Positions 56,240 to 64,000 of a stretch of 64,000 nucleotides of DNA are shown here, piece by piece; position 1 is the first letter of the stretch, and every line of letters starts with the position of its first letter. This DNA is from Vicinamibacteraceae bacterium (GTDB lineage Bacteria; Acidobacteriota; Thermoanaerobaculia; Multivoradales; Multivoraceae): contig JAAXHG010000132.1 in the NCBI GenBank assembly GCA_012270995.1, forward strand, positions 102,978-166,977, given 5' to 3'. The translations under genes and the position numbers were made by a program. The notes under the pieces are model-generated. The model searched no databases. It was not told the origin of the DNA and worked only from the letters and a program-made list of their open reading frames with translations.

Positions 56240-57946
56240 CTATCCGGAGTCACGGCCGCCCTTCCCGAGGTGGCGGCGAAAGTAGGACCTGGTCAAGCCG
56301 GTGACCACTCCCGAGAGCAGGAGGAGCGAGATGAGGTTGGGGAAGGACATCAGGCCGAGAGCGACGTCGCCGAAAGTCCACACGGTGGAGAGCGGCAGCA
56401 GGCAACCCATGAAGAAGAAACCGACGTAGATCCAGCGGTAGACCGGAATCGCCCTCGCGCCGAAGAGGTACTCGATCGAGCGGTCGCCGTAGTACGACCA
56501 GGAGATCGCCGTCGACACCGCGAAGAGCAGCACCGAGAGGGTGACGATCAGGTCGCCGCGACTGCCCGGAAGACCGAGGCTGAAGGCCCGGGCCGTCAGG
56601 GGCGCGCCGTTCAGCAGGGCTCCGCCCTCGATTCTCGGCTCGGCCCCGTCGGTGCCGAGGGAGCCGTCGGCGCCCAGCTCCAGCCTACCGCTCCAGGCGG
56701 ATCCTTCTTCATCCACCACGCGCGCGTCGACGATCATCGCGTGGAGAGACACGAACGAGCCGCTGGCGACGCCGTCGACGACCTCGAGCGCGCCGCCGCC
56801 CACGCCGGCACGCTCCTCCCGCGCCGCCAGCAGCCCGGAGTCGTCCTCCAGCACCCGGTGAATGCCCTCGACCTCTTCGAGGCCAAACCTCTGGGGCGCC
56901 GCGTCGCGCCAGGCGTCCGTGGTCACGATCACCAGGCCGGTCATCGTGCAGATGACCAGGGTGTCGATGAAGGGCTCCAAAGAGGCCACCAGACCCTCTC
57001 GCACCGGTTCGTCCGTCTTGGCGGTGGCGTGCGCGATCGGCGCGCTGCCCTGTCCCGCCTCGTTGCTGAACAGACCGCGCCGGATGCCCCACATCATCGT
57101 CATCAGGAAGGAACCCGCGGCCCCGCCGACCATCGACGTCGGCCGGAAAGCCTGCTCCACGATCAGGGCGAAGCTCGCCGGCACGGTGTCGATGTTCGCA
57201 AGCAGGATGAAGAGAGCGCCGCCAACGTAGATCACGGCCATGCCCGGGGCCAGAATCGAGGTCACCCTCCCGATGCGGCGGATGCCGCCGATGATCACGA
57301 GGGCGACCAGGGAGGCGAAGACGAGGCCGCTCCAGGCCGGCGCCAGACCGAACTGGGACTCGAGTTGATCGGCCATCGTGTTGGCCTGGTTCATGTTGCC
57401 GGTACCGAACGAGCAGATGACGGCCAGGCCGGCGAACAGCATGGCCATCCACTTCCACTGGGCCCCCAGGCCCTTCTCGATGTAGTACATCGGACCGCCG
57501 GAGACGGAGCCGTCCCGATGAACCCGCCGGTAGGCCACGGCCAGCGTGCACTCGGCGAACTTGAGCGCCATGCCGAAGAAGGCCGTCACCCACATCCAGA
57601 ACAGGGCTCCGGGACCTCCCATGCGAATCGCGATCGCGACGCCGGCGATGTTGCCGATGCCGACCGTCGCCGAGAGAGCCGTGGTCAGAGCCTGGAAGTG
57701 AACCAGGTCGCCTTCGTCTTCCGGGTCGTTGTACTTGCCGCCGAGAATGGCCCAGGCGTGCCGGAAGCCCCGCAACTGGATCAGGCCCAGCCGGACCGTC
57801 ACGAACAGGCCCGTTCCCAGCAGCACCAGAGCCAGGATGGGCGCCTGCGGCGGCGTGTTCCAGACCACGCCCTCCAGCCAGCCGGCCACCGGCCCGAGCA
57901 GCCCGTTCACCCCGTCCGCAATCGAACCGAACACCTCCTCGGGCAT
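56240..57946 (-). CDS. AGCS-family alanine/glycine:cation symporter with a large loop insertion
   Basis: 568 residues, longer than the usual 450-500. Signatures are VRLGLIQLRGFRHAWAILGG, TTALSATVGIGNIAGVAIAI, GPMYYIEKGLG, FGTGNMNQANTMADQLES and GIRRGLFSNEAGQGSAPIAH. Between VICTMTGLVIVTTDAW and ARAFSLGLPG about 90-100 extra residues (roughly 355-450) form a soluble, acidic, Gly-rich segment absent from typical members. The remainder (ISWSYYGDRSIEYLFG) is normal. It imports small neutral amino acids with Na+ (or H+). Confidence 0.92.
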   Translation of the reverse strand: MPEEVFGSIADGVNGLLGPVAGWLEGVVWNTPPQAPILALVLLGTGLFVTVRLGLIQLRGFRHAWAILGGKYNDPEDEGDLVHFQALTTALSATVGIGNIAGVAIAIRMGGPGALFWMWVTAFFGMALKFAECTLAVAYRRVHRDGSVSGGPMYYIEKGLGAQWKWMAMLFAGLAVICSFGTGNMNQANTMADQLESQFGLAPAWSGLVFASLVALVIIGGIRRIGRVTSILAPGMAVIYVGGALFILLANIDTVPASFALIVEQAFRPTSMVGGAAGSFLMTMMWGIRRGLFSNEAGQGSAPIAHATAKTDEPVREGLVASLEPFIDTLVICTMTGLVIVTTDAWRDAAPQRFGLEEVEGIHRVLEDDSGLLAAREERAGVGGGALEVVDGVASGSFVSLHAMIVDARVVDEEGSAWSGRLELGADGSLGTDGAEPRIEGGALLNGAPLTARAFSLGLPGSRGDLIVTLSVLLFAVSTAISWSYYGDRSIEYLFGARAIPVYRWIYVGFFFMGCLLPLSTVWTFGDVALGLMSFPNLISLLLLSGVVTGLTRSYFRRHLGKGGRDSG

Positions 57947-57961
57947 CGCGCCAAGCCTCCC

Positions 57962-59116
57962 CTAGACGTAGTTGGCCGGATGGCCGGTCGCGAAGACCAG
58001 CACGGACTCGCCGCGACGGATGGTACCGGAGTCGCTCAGGTGCGAGAGCCCGGCCAGGGCCGCCGCCGTCTCGGGGCCGACCAGAACTCCTTCTTCCGCC
58101 GCCGCCCGGGTCGCCGTCTCCGCGACCTCGGCCTCGTCCACCGCTACGGCCGCGCCCCCGCTGTCGCGCAGCGCCCGCAAGAGGAGGAAGTCGCCGATCG
58201 CCCTGGGCACCCGCAGCCCCCACACCTCCGTGTCCGGCTCCGGCCAGGGGTCGGCCGTCTCGCCGCCCGCCTGGTGGGCACGCACGATGGGCGCGCAGCC
58301 AGCCATCTGCACGACAGCGAACTTCGCCGGGGGACCGCTCAGGAGACCGAGACCACGGAGTTCGGCGAACGCCTTCGCCATGCCCACGATGCCGGTACCA
58401 CCGCCGGTCGGATAGACGATCCAGTCCGGCAGCCGCCAGCCGAACTGCTCGGCGACCTCGAAACCCATCGTCTTCTTGCCTTCGGCACGGTACGGCTCGC
58501 GGAGCGTAGAGAGGTCCCAGAAGTCCTCCCCCCGCTCCCGGAGCGCGGCGCCCGCCTCGACCAGGGTCCCGCCGGCCTCGATGACCTCGGCGCCGAAGCG
58601 CCGGCAGCGCCGGCGAACGGTTGCCGGCGTGTCCTCGGGCAGAGCCACCCGACAGGGCAGCCCGGCGGCGGCCGCGTAGGCCGCTGCCGCGATGGCGGCG
58701 TTGCCCGCGCTCGGAAGCTGGATGCCGGAGCCTCCGAGCTCCCGCGCCCGGTTCACCGCCACCGAGAGCCCTCGATCCTTGAAGGAACCGGTCGGATTCC
58801 CGGCCTCGTTCTTCAGGAAGACGCGCACGCCGTCGGGGCCCAGTCGACGAAGCCGAAGTACCGGTGTTCCGCCCTCGCCGAGATCGACCCGGTTGTGGAA
58901 ATCGACGACCGGCAACAGCTCGCGGTAGCGCCACAGCGTCCACGGCCGGCCACGGAGCGCACCGGCGAGCGCCTGTCCACGGCTCGTGTCCAGTTCGTAC
59001 TCGACCAGCCAGGGCTTGCCGGCGGGCGACAGAAAGGCCGGTTCGTCAAGCGGCGCCCGGACTCCGGTGGCCGAGCAGACGAGTCGTCTGGCCCAGGTGT
59101 TCCCGTTCGCTCCCAT
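57962..59116 (-). CDS. thrC: Threonine synthase-like PLP enzyme
   Basis: 384 residues. The PLP lysine sits in NPTGSFKDRGLSVAVNRA (about 105-122). The phosphate-binding region is YPTGGGTGIVGMAKAF (about 235-250), with LPSAGNAAIAAAAYAAAAGL between. An N-terminal pair of Cys spaced widely resembles the zinc-ribbon-like start of this threonine synthase type, though only one Cys (VCSATGV) is clear. It would convert O-phosphohomoserine to threonine. Fold type II relatives (other lyases) are possible. First gene of the leftward AGCS/DASS group. TAATCT lies 21 nt before the ATG. Confidence 0.85.
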   Translation of the reverse strand: MGANGNTWARRLVCSATGVRAPLDEPAFLSPAGKPWLVEYELDTSRGQALAGALRGRPWTLWRYRELLPVVDFHNRVDLGEGGTPVLRLRRLGPDGVRVFLKNEAGNPTGSFKDRGLSVAVNRARELGGSGIQLPSAGNAAIAAAAYAAAAGLPCRVALPEDTPATVRRRCRRFGAEVIEAGGTLVEAGAALRERGEDFWDLSTLREPYRAEGKKTMGFEVAEQFGWRLPDWIVYPTGGGTGIVGMAKAFAELRGLGLLSGPPAKFAVVQMAGCAPIVRAHQAGGETADPWPEPDTEVWGLRVPRAIGDFLLLRALRDSGGAAVAVDEAEVAETATRAAAEEGVLVGPETAAALAGLSHLSDSGTIRRGESVLVFATGHPANYV

Positions 59117-59202
59117 TCCAACCGATCCTGGCTCGCGAGATTACAGCAGTCACCGCGCACGACACCCAAGTGAGAACACAACGTACTGAGAAACAACAAC
59201 TT

Positions 59203-59215
59203 ACGTCGAAGACGT
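59203..59215. promoter_or_regulatory. Inverted repeat ACGTC-GAA-GACGT, operator candidate
   Basis: A perfect 5-bp inverted repeat with 3-base spacer, 45 bases before the pseudokinase ATG and immediately before TATCAT (59218-59223), a possible -10. The local DNA is A/C-rich and stands out from its surroundings. Confidence 0.35.
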
Positions 59216-59260
59216 GCTATCATCGGCTTCTGCAATCGACCAACTTCTTGGCATGAGTCC

Positions 59261-60937
59261 ATGAGCAAACAGATCGGCGGCTTCGAGATCGTCCGCCGCC
59301 TTGAAGCCCACGCCGGAGCTGCTTCGTACGTCGCCCGCAACTCGACGGACGGCGCTCCGGCGACGGTCGACGTCTGGGCGGCGGAGACGCCGGACGCGCA
59401 GGCCCGCTTCCTTGAGCGGGCTACGGCCGCGGCGGTGCTCGAGAACAACCATGTTGCCCGCATTCTCGATTTCGGCATCGACGGAACGACCTCGTGCCGC
59501 ATCGAGGAGGCCTGCGACGGCGAGACCCTCGAGACCAGGCTCGGGGAGGGCGGCGAACTGCCCAGGGAGACGGCCCTCGCCTGGCTGACGCAGATTGCGC
59601 GCGCACTGGAGTACGCCCATGGCATGGGTGTCATTCATGGCGACCTGCACCCCGGCATGGTCACGATCCGCTCCGACTGCACGGTACGGGTGCGCGGCTT
59701 CGCCAACCCGCGCGCCACGGGCGAGTTCCTCTACCGCGCCCCTGAACTCCTCCGCGGCGACGCTGTCAACGTGCGCACCGACCTCTTTGCCTTCGGCGTT
59801 CTGCTGCACCGCCTGTTGACCTACGAGCCCGGAGGACATCAAGTCCTTCCCCGCCGGATCAAATCCGCGTCTTCCCTGCAGTTGGGTGACTTGCCCGCCG
59901 GTTTTCCGCGTCGCCTGCTCCCCGTCCTCGAGAGTTGCCTTCATGACGATCCAGCGGGCCGCCCCGGCGATTTCACGTCCGTTCGCGGCGCGCTCGAGGC
60001 CGCGGTCCACGACCTGAACGCCGCCCGAGCTTCCCTGGCCGATGTCGAGTTCCGGGGCCGCGTTGCCGGGAAGGACGGCGACCCACCGCCAAGTCTCGAG
60101 AAGGTGGCGGCGGCCATCAAGCGGCCATCGCGTTCGCGCTTCCGACGCCGCTGGTTGACGTTCGCGACCGTGGCCGGTAGCGCGCTCTGGCTGGGCGGCA
60201 CGCTCTGGTGGTCCAAGGGTAGTCCGGCCGTCGCCGGCTCCGACGCTCCGGTGGCCGGGCCACCGGCGATCACCGAGGTTGAACGGCCGGGCACGGCGGT
60301 CACGATGCCCGACCCTCTCCCCTCCGACGACGTGGCTTCTCCAGCGAACGGCGCCGTGCCGGCCGGCGCAGCCCCGAGCCGGGCCACACCTGCCCAACCG
60401 GCGAGCTTCGGCACCGGCCGCCTCGCCCTGGCGCCCGCGTGGCATCCCGAGATCACGGTGTCGGTGGCCGGCTGCGAGCCGGTCGTTCTCGACCGCCGGA
60501 GACTGTTCGAAGTCGAAGCCGGCGTCGACCACGTGCTCACCTTCGAACTTGCCACCCGCGACTACCAGATCCGGGAGCAGGTGGTGACCCAGGTTCCGGC
60601 CGGCCGCCTGCTTGAGGTGCCCGTGCCGCTGGTACGACCCGGATTCCTCCGCGTGGCTCCAGTCGAGGAATCGGCACGTCCGGTCTTCGTGCGCGTCGGC
60701 GACGAAGCGATCGGCTGGACACCGATCGACGGGCTGCAACTCCCGGTCGGCACCCATGTCCTCAGTCTCTTCAAGAACCCGACCTGGCGGCCCGAGGAGC
60801 GAGTCGATCAGCAGATCCGGGTGCGTTCCAGGCAGGAGACCACGGTGCAGTTCGACCTCGAATCCGAGCCGCCGGCGTTGACCGTCGACGGCCAGAGGAT
60901 CGAGTACGCTCCGGTTGATGAGGAGCCCGCGCCGTAA
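59261..60937 (+). CDS. Membrane-anchored Ser/Thr kinase-like protein, probable pseudokinase
   Basis: 558 residues. Residues 1-235 have a protein-kinase fold, but the key residues are missing. The glycine loop is degenerate (EIVRRLEAHAGAAS), the VAIK lysine is absent (ATVDVWA, 35-40), HRD is HGD with Met for the Mg-binding Asn (HGDLHPGM, 126-133), and DFG is GFA (146-148). The APE motif (RAPELL, 159-164) and a following acidic-Arg core (DVNVRTDLFAFGVLLHRLLT-like region) remain. A basic stretch and one membrane helix (WLTFATVAGSALWLGGTLWW, about 300-319) lead to an extracytoplasmic beta-rich region of about 200 residues with Pro/Ala linker. It overlaps the next gene by 20 bases. Confidence 0.85.
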   Translation: MSKQIGGFEIVRRLEAHAGAASYVARNSTDGAPATVDVWAAETPDAQARFLERATAAAVLENNHVARILDFGIDGTTSCRIEEACDGETLETRLGEGGELPRETALAWLTQIARALEYAHGMGVIHGDLHPGMVTIRSDCTVRVRGFANPRATGEFLYRAPELLRGDAVNVRTDLFAFGVLLHRLLTYEPGGHQVLPRRIKSASSLQLGDLPAGFPRRLLPVLESCLHDDPAGRPGDFTSVRGALEAAVHDLNAARASLADVEFRGRVAGKDGDPPPSLEKVAAAIKRPSRSRFRRRWLTFATVAGSALWLGGTLWWSKGSPAVAGSDAPVAGPPAITEVERPGTAVTMPDPLPSDDVASPANGAVPAGAAPSRATPAQPASFGTGRLALAPAWHPEITVSVAGCEPVVLDRRRLFEVEAGVDHVLTFELATRDYQIREQVVTQVPAGRLLEVPVPLVRPGFLRVAPVEESARPVFVRVGDEAIGWTPIDGLQLPVGTHVLSLFKNPTWRPEERVDQQIRVRSRQETTVQFDLESEPPALTVDGQRIEYAPVDEEPAP

Positions 60938-61895
60938 CAGCGACGCCGGCGCTGAACCCACGCCGCTCGACGTCAGCGTGCTGGTACCGGTGCTCAACGA
61001 GGAGGCCACCGTCTCCAGTCTCGCGGAGCGCGTCCTGGTGAACCTGGACGCGATGGGCGCCCGCGGTGAGCTCCTGTTCATCGACGACGGCTCGACCGAC
61101 GGTACCTCCGATGCGGTTCGCCGGGAACACGAGCGCGACCCAAGGGTCCGCCTCGTCCGTCTGCGCCGAAACTTCGGCAAGGCGGCGGCGCTCTCGGCCG
61201 GGGTGGACCACGCCCGCGGCCGCATTCTGGTGACGATGGACGGCGACCTCCAGGACGACCCGGACGAGATTCCAAGACTCCTGCAGGCCCTCGAGGACGG
61301 CCCGCTCGACCTGGTCAGCGGCTGGAAGCGGACCCGCCGCGACCCCCTGCGGCGCCGCATTGCGTCAAGGGCCTTCAACTGGGTCACGCGGACCCTCTCC
61401 AACGTGAAGCTGCACGACTTCAACTCCGGCTTCAAGGCGTATCGCCGGGAAGTCCTGGAGCAGGTAGCCGTCTACGGCGAGCTCCACCGGTACATTCCGG
61501 TCCTCGCCAGCCGTCGCGGCTTCAAGGTAGGCGAGATCCCGGTCGCTCACCACCCCCGTCGCGTCGGCCGCAGCCGCTACGGCTGGGATCGCTCCTACAA
61601 GGGCCCGGTCGACCTGATCACGGTGCTCTTCATCAGCCGTTTCACCCGCCGGCCGCTGCATCTCTTCGGACCCATCGGCCTGATCAGCTTCGCCCTGGGC
61701 TTCGGTGTCTGCGCCTACCTGGCCGCGCTCTGGTTCACGGGCGAGACCCTCTCCAACCGGCCCCTCCTGCAGCTTGGCGTCCTGCTCATGGTGCTCGGCA
61801 TACAGATCGTCACGACCGGATTGATCGGCGAACTGATCACCTTCAAGAACTTCCGCCGCCACGACAGTTACTCGGTTCGCGAACGGGTCGGTTGA
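60918..61895 (+). CDS. Glycosyltransferase family 2 (polyprenyl-phosphate sugar transferase type)
   Basis: 325 residues from ATG 60918. The GT-A domain has DVSVLVPVLNEEATVSSLAE, LLFIDDGSTDGTSDAVRRE, RRNFGKAAALSAGVDHARG and VTMDGDLQDDPDEIPRLL, with DGDLQDDP supplying the metal site. HHPRRVGRSRYGWDRSYKG leads to two C-terminal membrane helices (about 235-256 and 270-292), as in dolichyl- or undecaprenyl-phosphate mannosyl/glucosyl transferases. It probably adds a sugar to a lipid carrier for glycan or protein modification. It starts inside the end of the pseudokinase gene. Confidence 0.92.
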   Translation: MRSPRRNSDAGAEPTPLDVSVLVPVLNEEATVSSLAERVLVNLDAMGARGELLFIDDGSTDGTSDAVRREHERDPRVRLVRLRRNFGKAAALSAGVDHARGRILVTMDGDLQDDPDEIPRLLQALEDGPLDLVSGWKRTRRDPLRRRIASRAFNWVTRTLSNVKLHDFNSGFKAYRREVLEQVAVYGELHRYIPVLASRRGFKVGEIPVAHHPRRVGRSRYGWDRSYKGPVDLITVLFISRFTRRPLHLFGPIGLISFALGFGVCAYLAALWFTGETLSNRPLLQLGVLLMVLGIQIVTTGLIGELITFKNFRRHDSYSVRERVG

Positions 61896-61901
61896 GGCGA
61901 C

Positions 61902-63224
61902 TTGCCTGAAGCGAACCCGACCTCGGCGGCCGTGCGGGGCGGGGGAACCGCCTCTCCCGAGGCGGCCCTGCGGATCCTCTTCCTCACGCAGACCTACCCC
62001 CGCTGGCCGGGCGACGGTGCCGGCCCCTTCATCCGCGAACTGGCTCGCGGCCTGGTCCGCCGCGGCGACCATGTCACGGTGCTGGCGCCTCGCGCGGAGG
62101 GTGTCCGCCGGTCCTGGATCGACGACGGCGTCGAGGTCCGCAGCTTCGCCTACGCTCCCCGAAGGCTGGAGGTGCTCGGCTACGGGCGCAGTCTGGCGGC
62201 GGACGAACGCGTCAGACCCGGCGCCGGGCTGGCGGCGCCGCTCTATCTGCGCGCCGCCGCCTCGGCGGTCGCCCGCCATCTCGTCCGCGAGGAGTGCGAC
62301 CTGCTGCACGCGCACTGGCTGGCGCCGAACGGACTCGTGGCGCTGTGGCCGGGCATCAGCAAGCGAGGAACCCTGATCGCCGCGGGCCTGCACGGCAGTG
62401 ATGTCTTTCTGGCGGAGAAGGCTCTGGTCCGTCCGGCGATCCGGCGCGCCCTGGGGCGGTGCGAACTCCTGACCGGCTGCTCGCCGGAGCTCGTCGAGCG
62501 CGTCGTGAAGTTGGGTTACCGGGGCAAGCCCTGCCACGTCATCCCCTACGGCGTCGACGTCGATCTCTTCTGTCCCGCCGCGGAGACCGCGGACCCGGTT
62601 GCCGGCAGCGGGTGGCGTGAACGGTTCGGCATCCCCGATCACGCCACGGTGCTGCTCGGTGTCGGCAGGCTGGCGACGAAGAAGGGCTTCCACGTCCTGG
62701 TCGACGTCCTGCCCCGGCTCTTGGCCGAGTTCGACGACCTGCACGTCGTCATCGCGGGCGGCGGCGACCAGATGGCCGCCCTGCGGTCCGCCGTATCGGA
62801 TTGGGAGCAGGGACCCGGTTCGCGGGTTCACTTTCCGGGTCCCATCTCCCACGACGACCTCCCCGCCCTGTACCGAGGCGCCGACGTCTTCGCGCTGCCC
62901 GCCGTCCACGACCCGCAGGGCAACGTCGACGGCCTGCCCAACGTGATCCTGGAAGCCCTGGCAAGTGGCCTGCCCGTCGTTGCCAGCGCGATCTCGGGTA
63001 TCCCACTCGCGATCGAATCCGGGGTCGAGGGACTGCTCGTCCCGGAGCAGGACCGCCCCGCCCTCCGCGCCGCCATCGCCGAACTCCTGCGCTCTCCGGA
63101 GCGCCGCCTCCGGATGAGCGCCAAGGCCCGGACCAGGGCCGTTACACACCTGACCTGGGACCAGGTCGCCGGCGCGTATCGGGACGCCTACCTGGAAGCC
63201 CTGTCCAGGCGCCAACGACCATGA
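61902..63224 (+). CDS. Glycosyltransferase family 4 (GT-B)
   Basis: 440 residues from TTG 61902, 6 bases after the GT2 stop. N-terminal LRILFLTQTYPRWPGDGAGP, then LLHAHWLAPNGLVAL, a nucleotide-sugar domain with LLGVGRLATKKGFHVLVDVL (about 250-269) and the C-terminal donor site DPQGNVDGLPNVILEALASG (about 336-355; E-x7-E pattern). It transfers a sugar with retention of configuration from an NDP-sugar. With the GT2 it suggests a short glycan assembly step. The stop overlaps the CPBP start (ATGA). Confidence 0.92.
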   Translation: MPEANPTSAAVRGGGTASPEAALRILFLTQTYPRWPGDGAGPFIRELARGLVRRGDHVTVLAPRAEGVRRSWIDDGVEVRSFAYAPRRLEVLGYGRSLAADERVRPGAGLAAPLYLRAAASAVARHLVREECDLLHAHWLAPNGLVALWPGISKRGTLIAAGLHGSDVFLAEKALVRPAIRRALGRCELLTGCSPELVERVVKLGYRGKPCHVIPYGVDVDLFCPAAETADPVAGSGWRERFGIPDHATVLLGVGRLATKKGFHVLVDVLPRLLAEFDDLHVVIAGGGDQMAALRSAVSDWEQGPGSRVHFPGPISHDDLPALYRGADVFALPAVHDPQGNVDGLPNVILEALASGLPVVASAISGIPLAIESGVEGLLVPEQDRPALRAAIAELLRSPERRLRMSAKARTRAVTHLTWDQVAGAYRDAYLEALSRRQRP

Positions 63225-63961
63225 AGCCCGACGGCCAGGAAGTCGCGATCGGCTCACGAAGCCGGAAGGTCTGGTGGACGGTCCTGGTCGCCGCCATGAC
63301 CCTGCCGACCGTCGCCTCGCTCGCCTACTTCGTCTGGCTGGAGGGTACGGCCTGGGTCGCGCCCGTCTACGTCGGCGCCAAGGTCCTCCAATTCGCCGGG
63401 CCCGTAGCGGCCCTGGGGATCCTGCTGGCGGCCGCGACAGGGCCCTCGGGGCCCGGACGTTCCGCGGCCCTCGGGCTGGGCACCGGGATCGCCGGAGCAG
63501 CCTTCACCTGGCTCTGCTACGTCGTGCTGTTTCGTGGCGGCGACATGGCCGCCACCGCGGCCGAGGCGATCGCCGTCAAGCTGGCGGACTTCCACCTCGA
63601 CACCCTGGGCCGCTACGTCGTCGCGGCGCTTCTCATCAGCTTCCTCCACTCCTGGCTGGAGGAGGTGTACTGGCGGGCATTCGTCTATGGGCGGCTACGC
63701 CGCCTGACCTCCCCCGCCTGGTCTCTGCTGATCGCTGCCGCGGGCTTCGCAGCCCACCATGTCGTGGTCATCGCGGTGTATCTTGGCGACGCGTCGATCC
63801 TCGTCCTGGTCCTCATGTCCCTCCCCGTCTTCCTGGGCGGCGCCCTTTGGTGCCTGCTCTACCGCACCACGGGAAACCGCCTCCTGGCCCCCTGGATCAG
63901 CCACATCTGCCTCGACCTCGCCATCATGGCGGTGGGCTACGACCTGGTCTTCGCCGGCTGA
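63221..63961 (+). CDS. CPBP-family intramembrane glutamic/metallo protease
   Basis: 246 residues from ATG 63221. About 7 membrane helices. The Abi/CPBP (CAAX-processing-like) motifs are LEEVYWRAFVYGRL (EExxxR, about 145-158), a His in AAGFAAHHVVV (about 176-186) and SHICLDLAI near the C-terminus. Bacterial members cleave membrane proteins or peptides, and several affect polysaccharide or bacteriocin pathways. Last gene of the pseudokinase-GT2-GT4-CPBP operon. The remaining 39 bases of the window hold nothing identifiable. Confidence 0.9.
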   Translation: MKPDGQEVAIGSRSRKVWWTVLVAAMTLPTVASLAYFVWLEGTAWVAPVYVGAKVLQFAGPVAALGILLAAATGPSGPGRSAALGLGTGIAGAAFTWLCYVVLFRGGDMAATAAEAIAVKLADFHLDTLGRYVVAALLISFLHSWLEEVYWRAFVYGRLRRLTSPAWSLLIAAAGFAAHHVVVIAVYLGDASILVLVLMSLPVFLGGALWCLLYRTTGNRLLAPWISHICLDLAIMAVGYDLVFAG

Positions 63962-64000
63962 GCCCGCGCGTGCACGCTAGCCCGCAGATTTCACCGAGGT

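Overview
The window is about two-thirds G+C by eye and is densely packed on both strands. It looks like chromosomal DNA of an Acidobacteriota-type bacterium, possibly class Thermoanaerobaculia. I base this on four things: the secreted PKD/Ig protein at 8147-10471 with a C-terminal domain I associate with that group, the hypothetical protein at 32539-33231, the large accessory gene set (Uma2, M16, PQQ propeller, LLM oxidoreductase), and the Na+-NQR cluster, which suggests a marine or saline habitat. This placement is an inference. I saw no tRNA, rRNA, CRISPR array, prophage or transposase.

Region 1 (1-8100): a MmeI-like restriction-modification gene with an internal stop at the left edge, an LLM-class flavin oxidoreductase, a DUF4230-like membrane protein, a PaaK-like adenylate-forming enzyme, and a leftward cassette made of a frameshifted small gene, a SNF2 helicase and a SWIM zinc-finger/HTH protein. 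Region 2 (8100-22350): a secreted PKD/Ig-like protein, a TAXI-TRAP transporter (binding protein and fused permease), an M16 peptidase coupled to a PQQ propeller protein, a CinA-type domain protein, an enoyl-CoA hydratase, NfuA, a Uma2 nuclease and a poorly preserved hypothetical gene.

Region 3 (22350-32540): the complete nqrABCDEF sodium-pumping NADH:quinone reductase operon, followed by its maturation genes apbE (flavin transfer) and nqrM (iron delivery). Next come a fused 2-phosphoglycerate kinase/ApgM-type phosphoglycerate mutase and a SpoU methyltransferase. Between nqrE and nqrF lies a tandem duplication of the nqrE 3' end that forms a coupled 20-codon mini-ORF.

Region 4 (32540-41670, mostly leftward): a hypothetical gene with a possible leader micro-ORF and palindrome, a small secreted Cys-rich protein, a 58-residue CxxC protein, birA, valS, a stand-alone B12-binding domain, a sigma-54 response regulator and an HtrA protease. 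Region 5 (41780-51530): the classic rimP-nusA-infB-rbfA-nrnA-truB-rpsO-pnp translation/RNA-processing cluster, with a rimP-leader-like hairpin and an RGG-tailed PNPase.

Region 6 (51570-64000): larC, radC, an agmatinase-family gene, a leftward thrC-like/AGCS/DASS group, and a rightward operon of a predicted membrane-anchored pseudokinase, two glycosyltransferases and a CPBP protease. Recurrent patterns are NTGA start/stop overlaps, including TTG and possibly CTG starts, and TAnnnT boxes 6-9 nt before start codons, which suggest leaderless transcripts.
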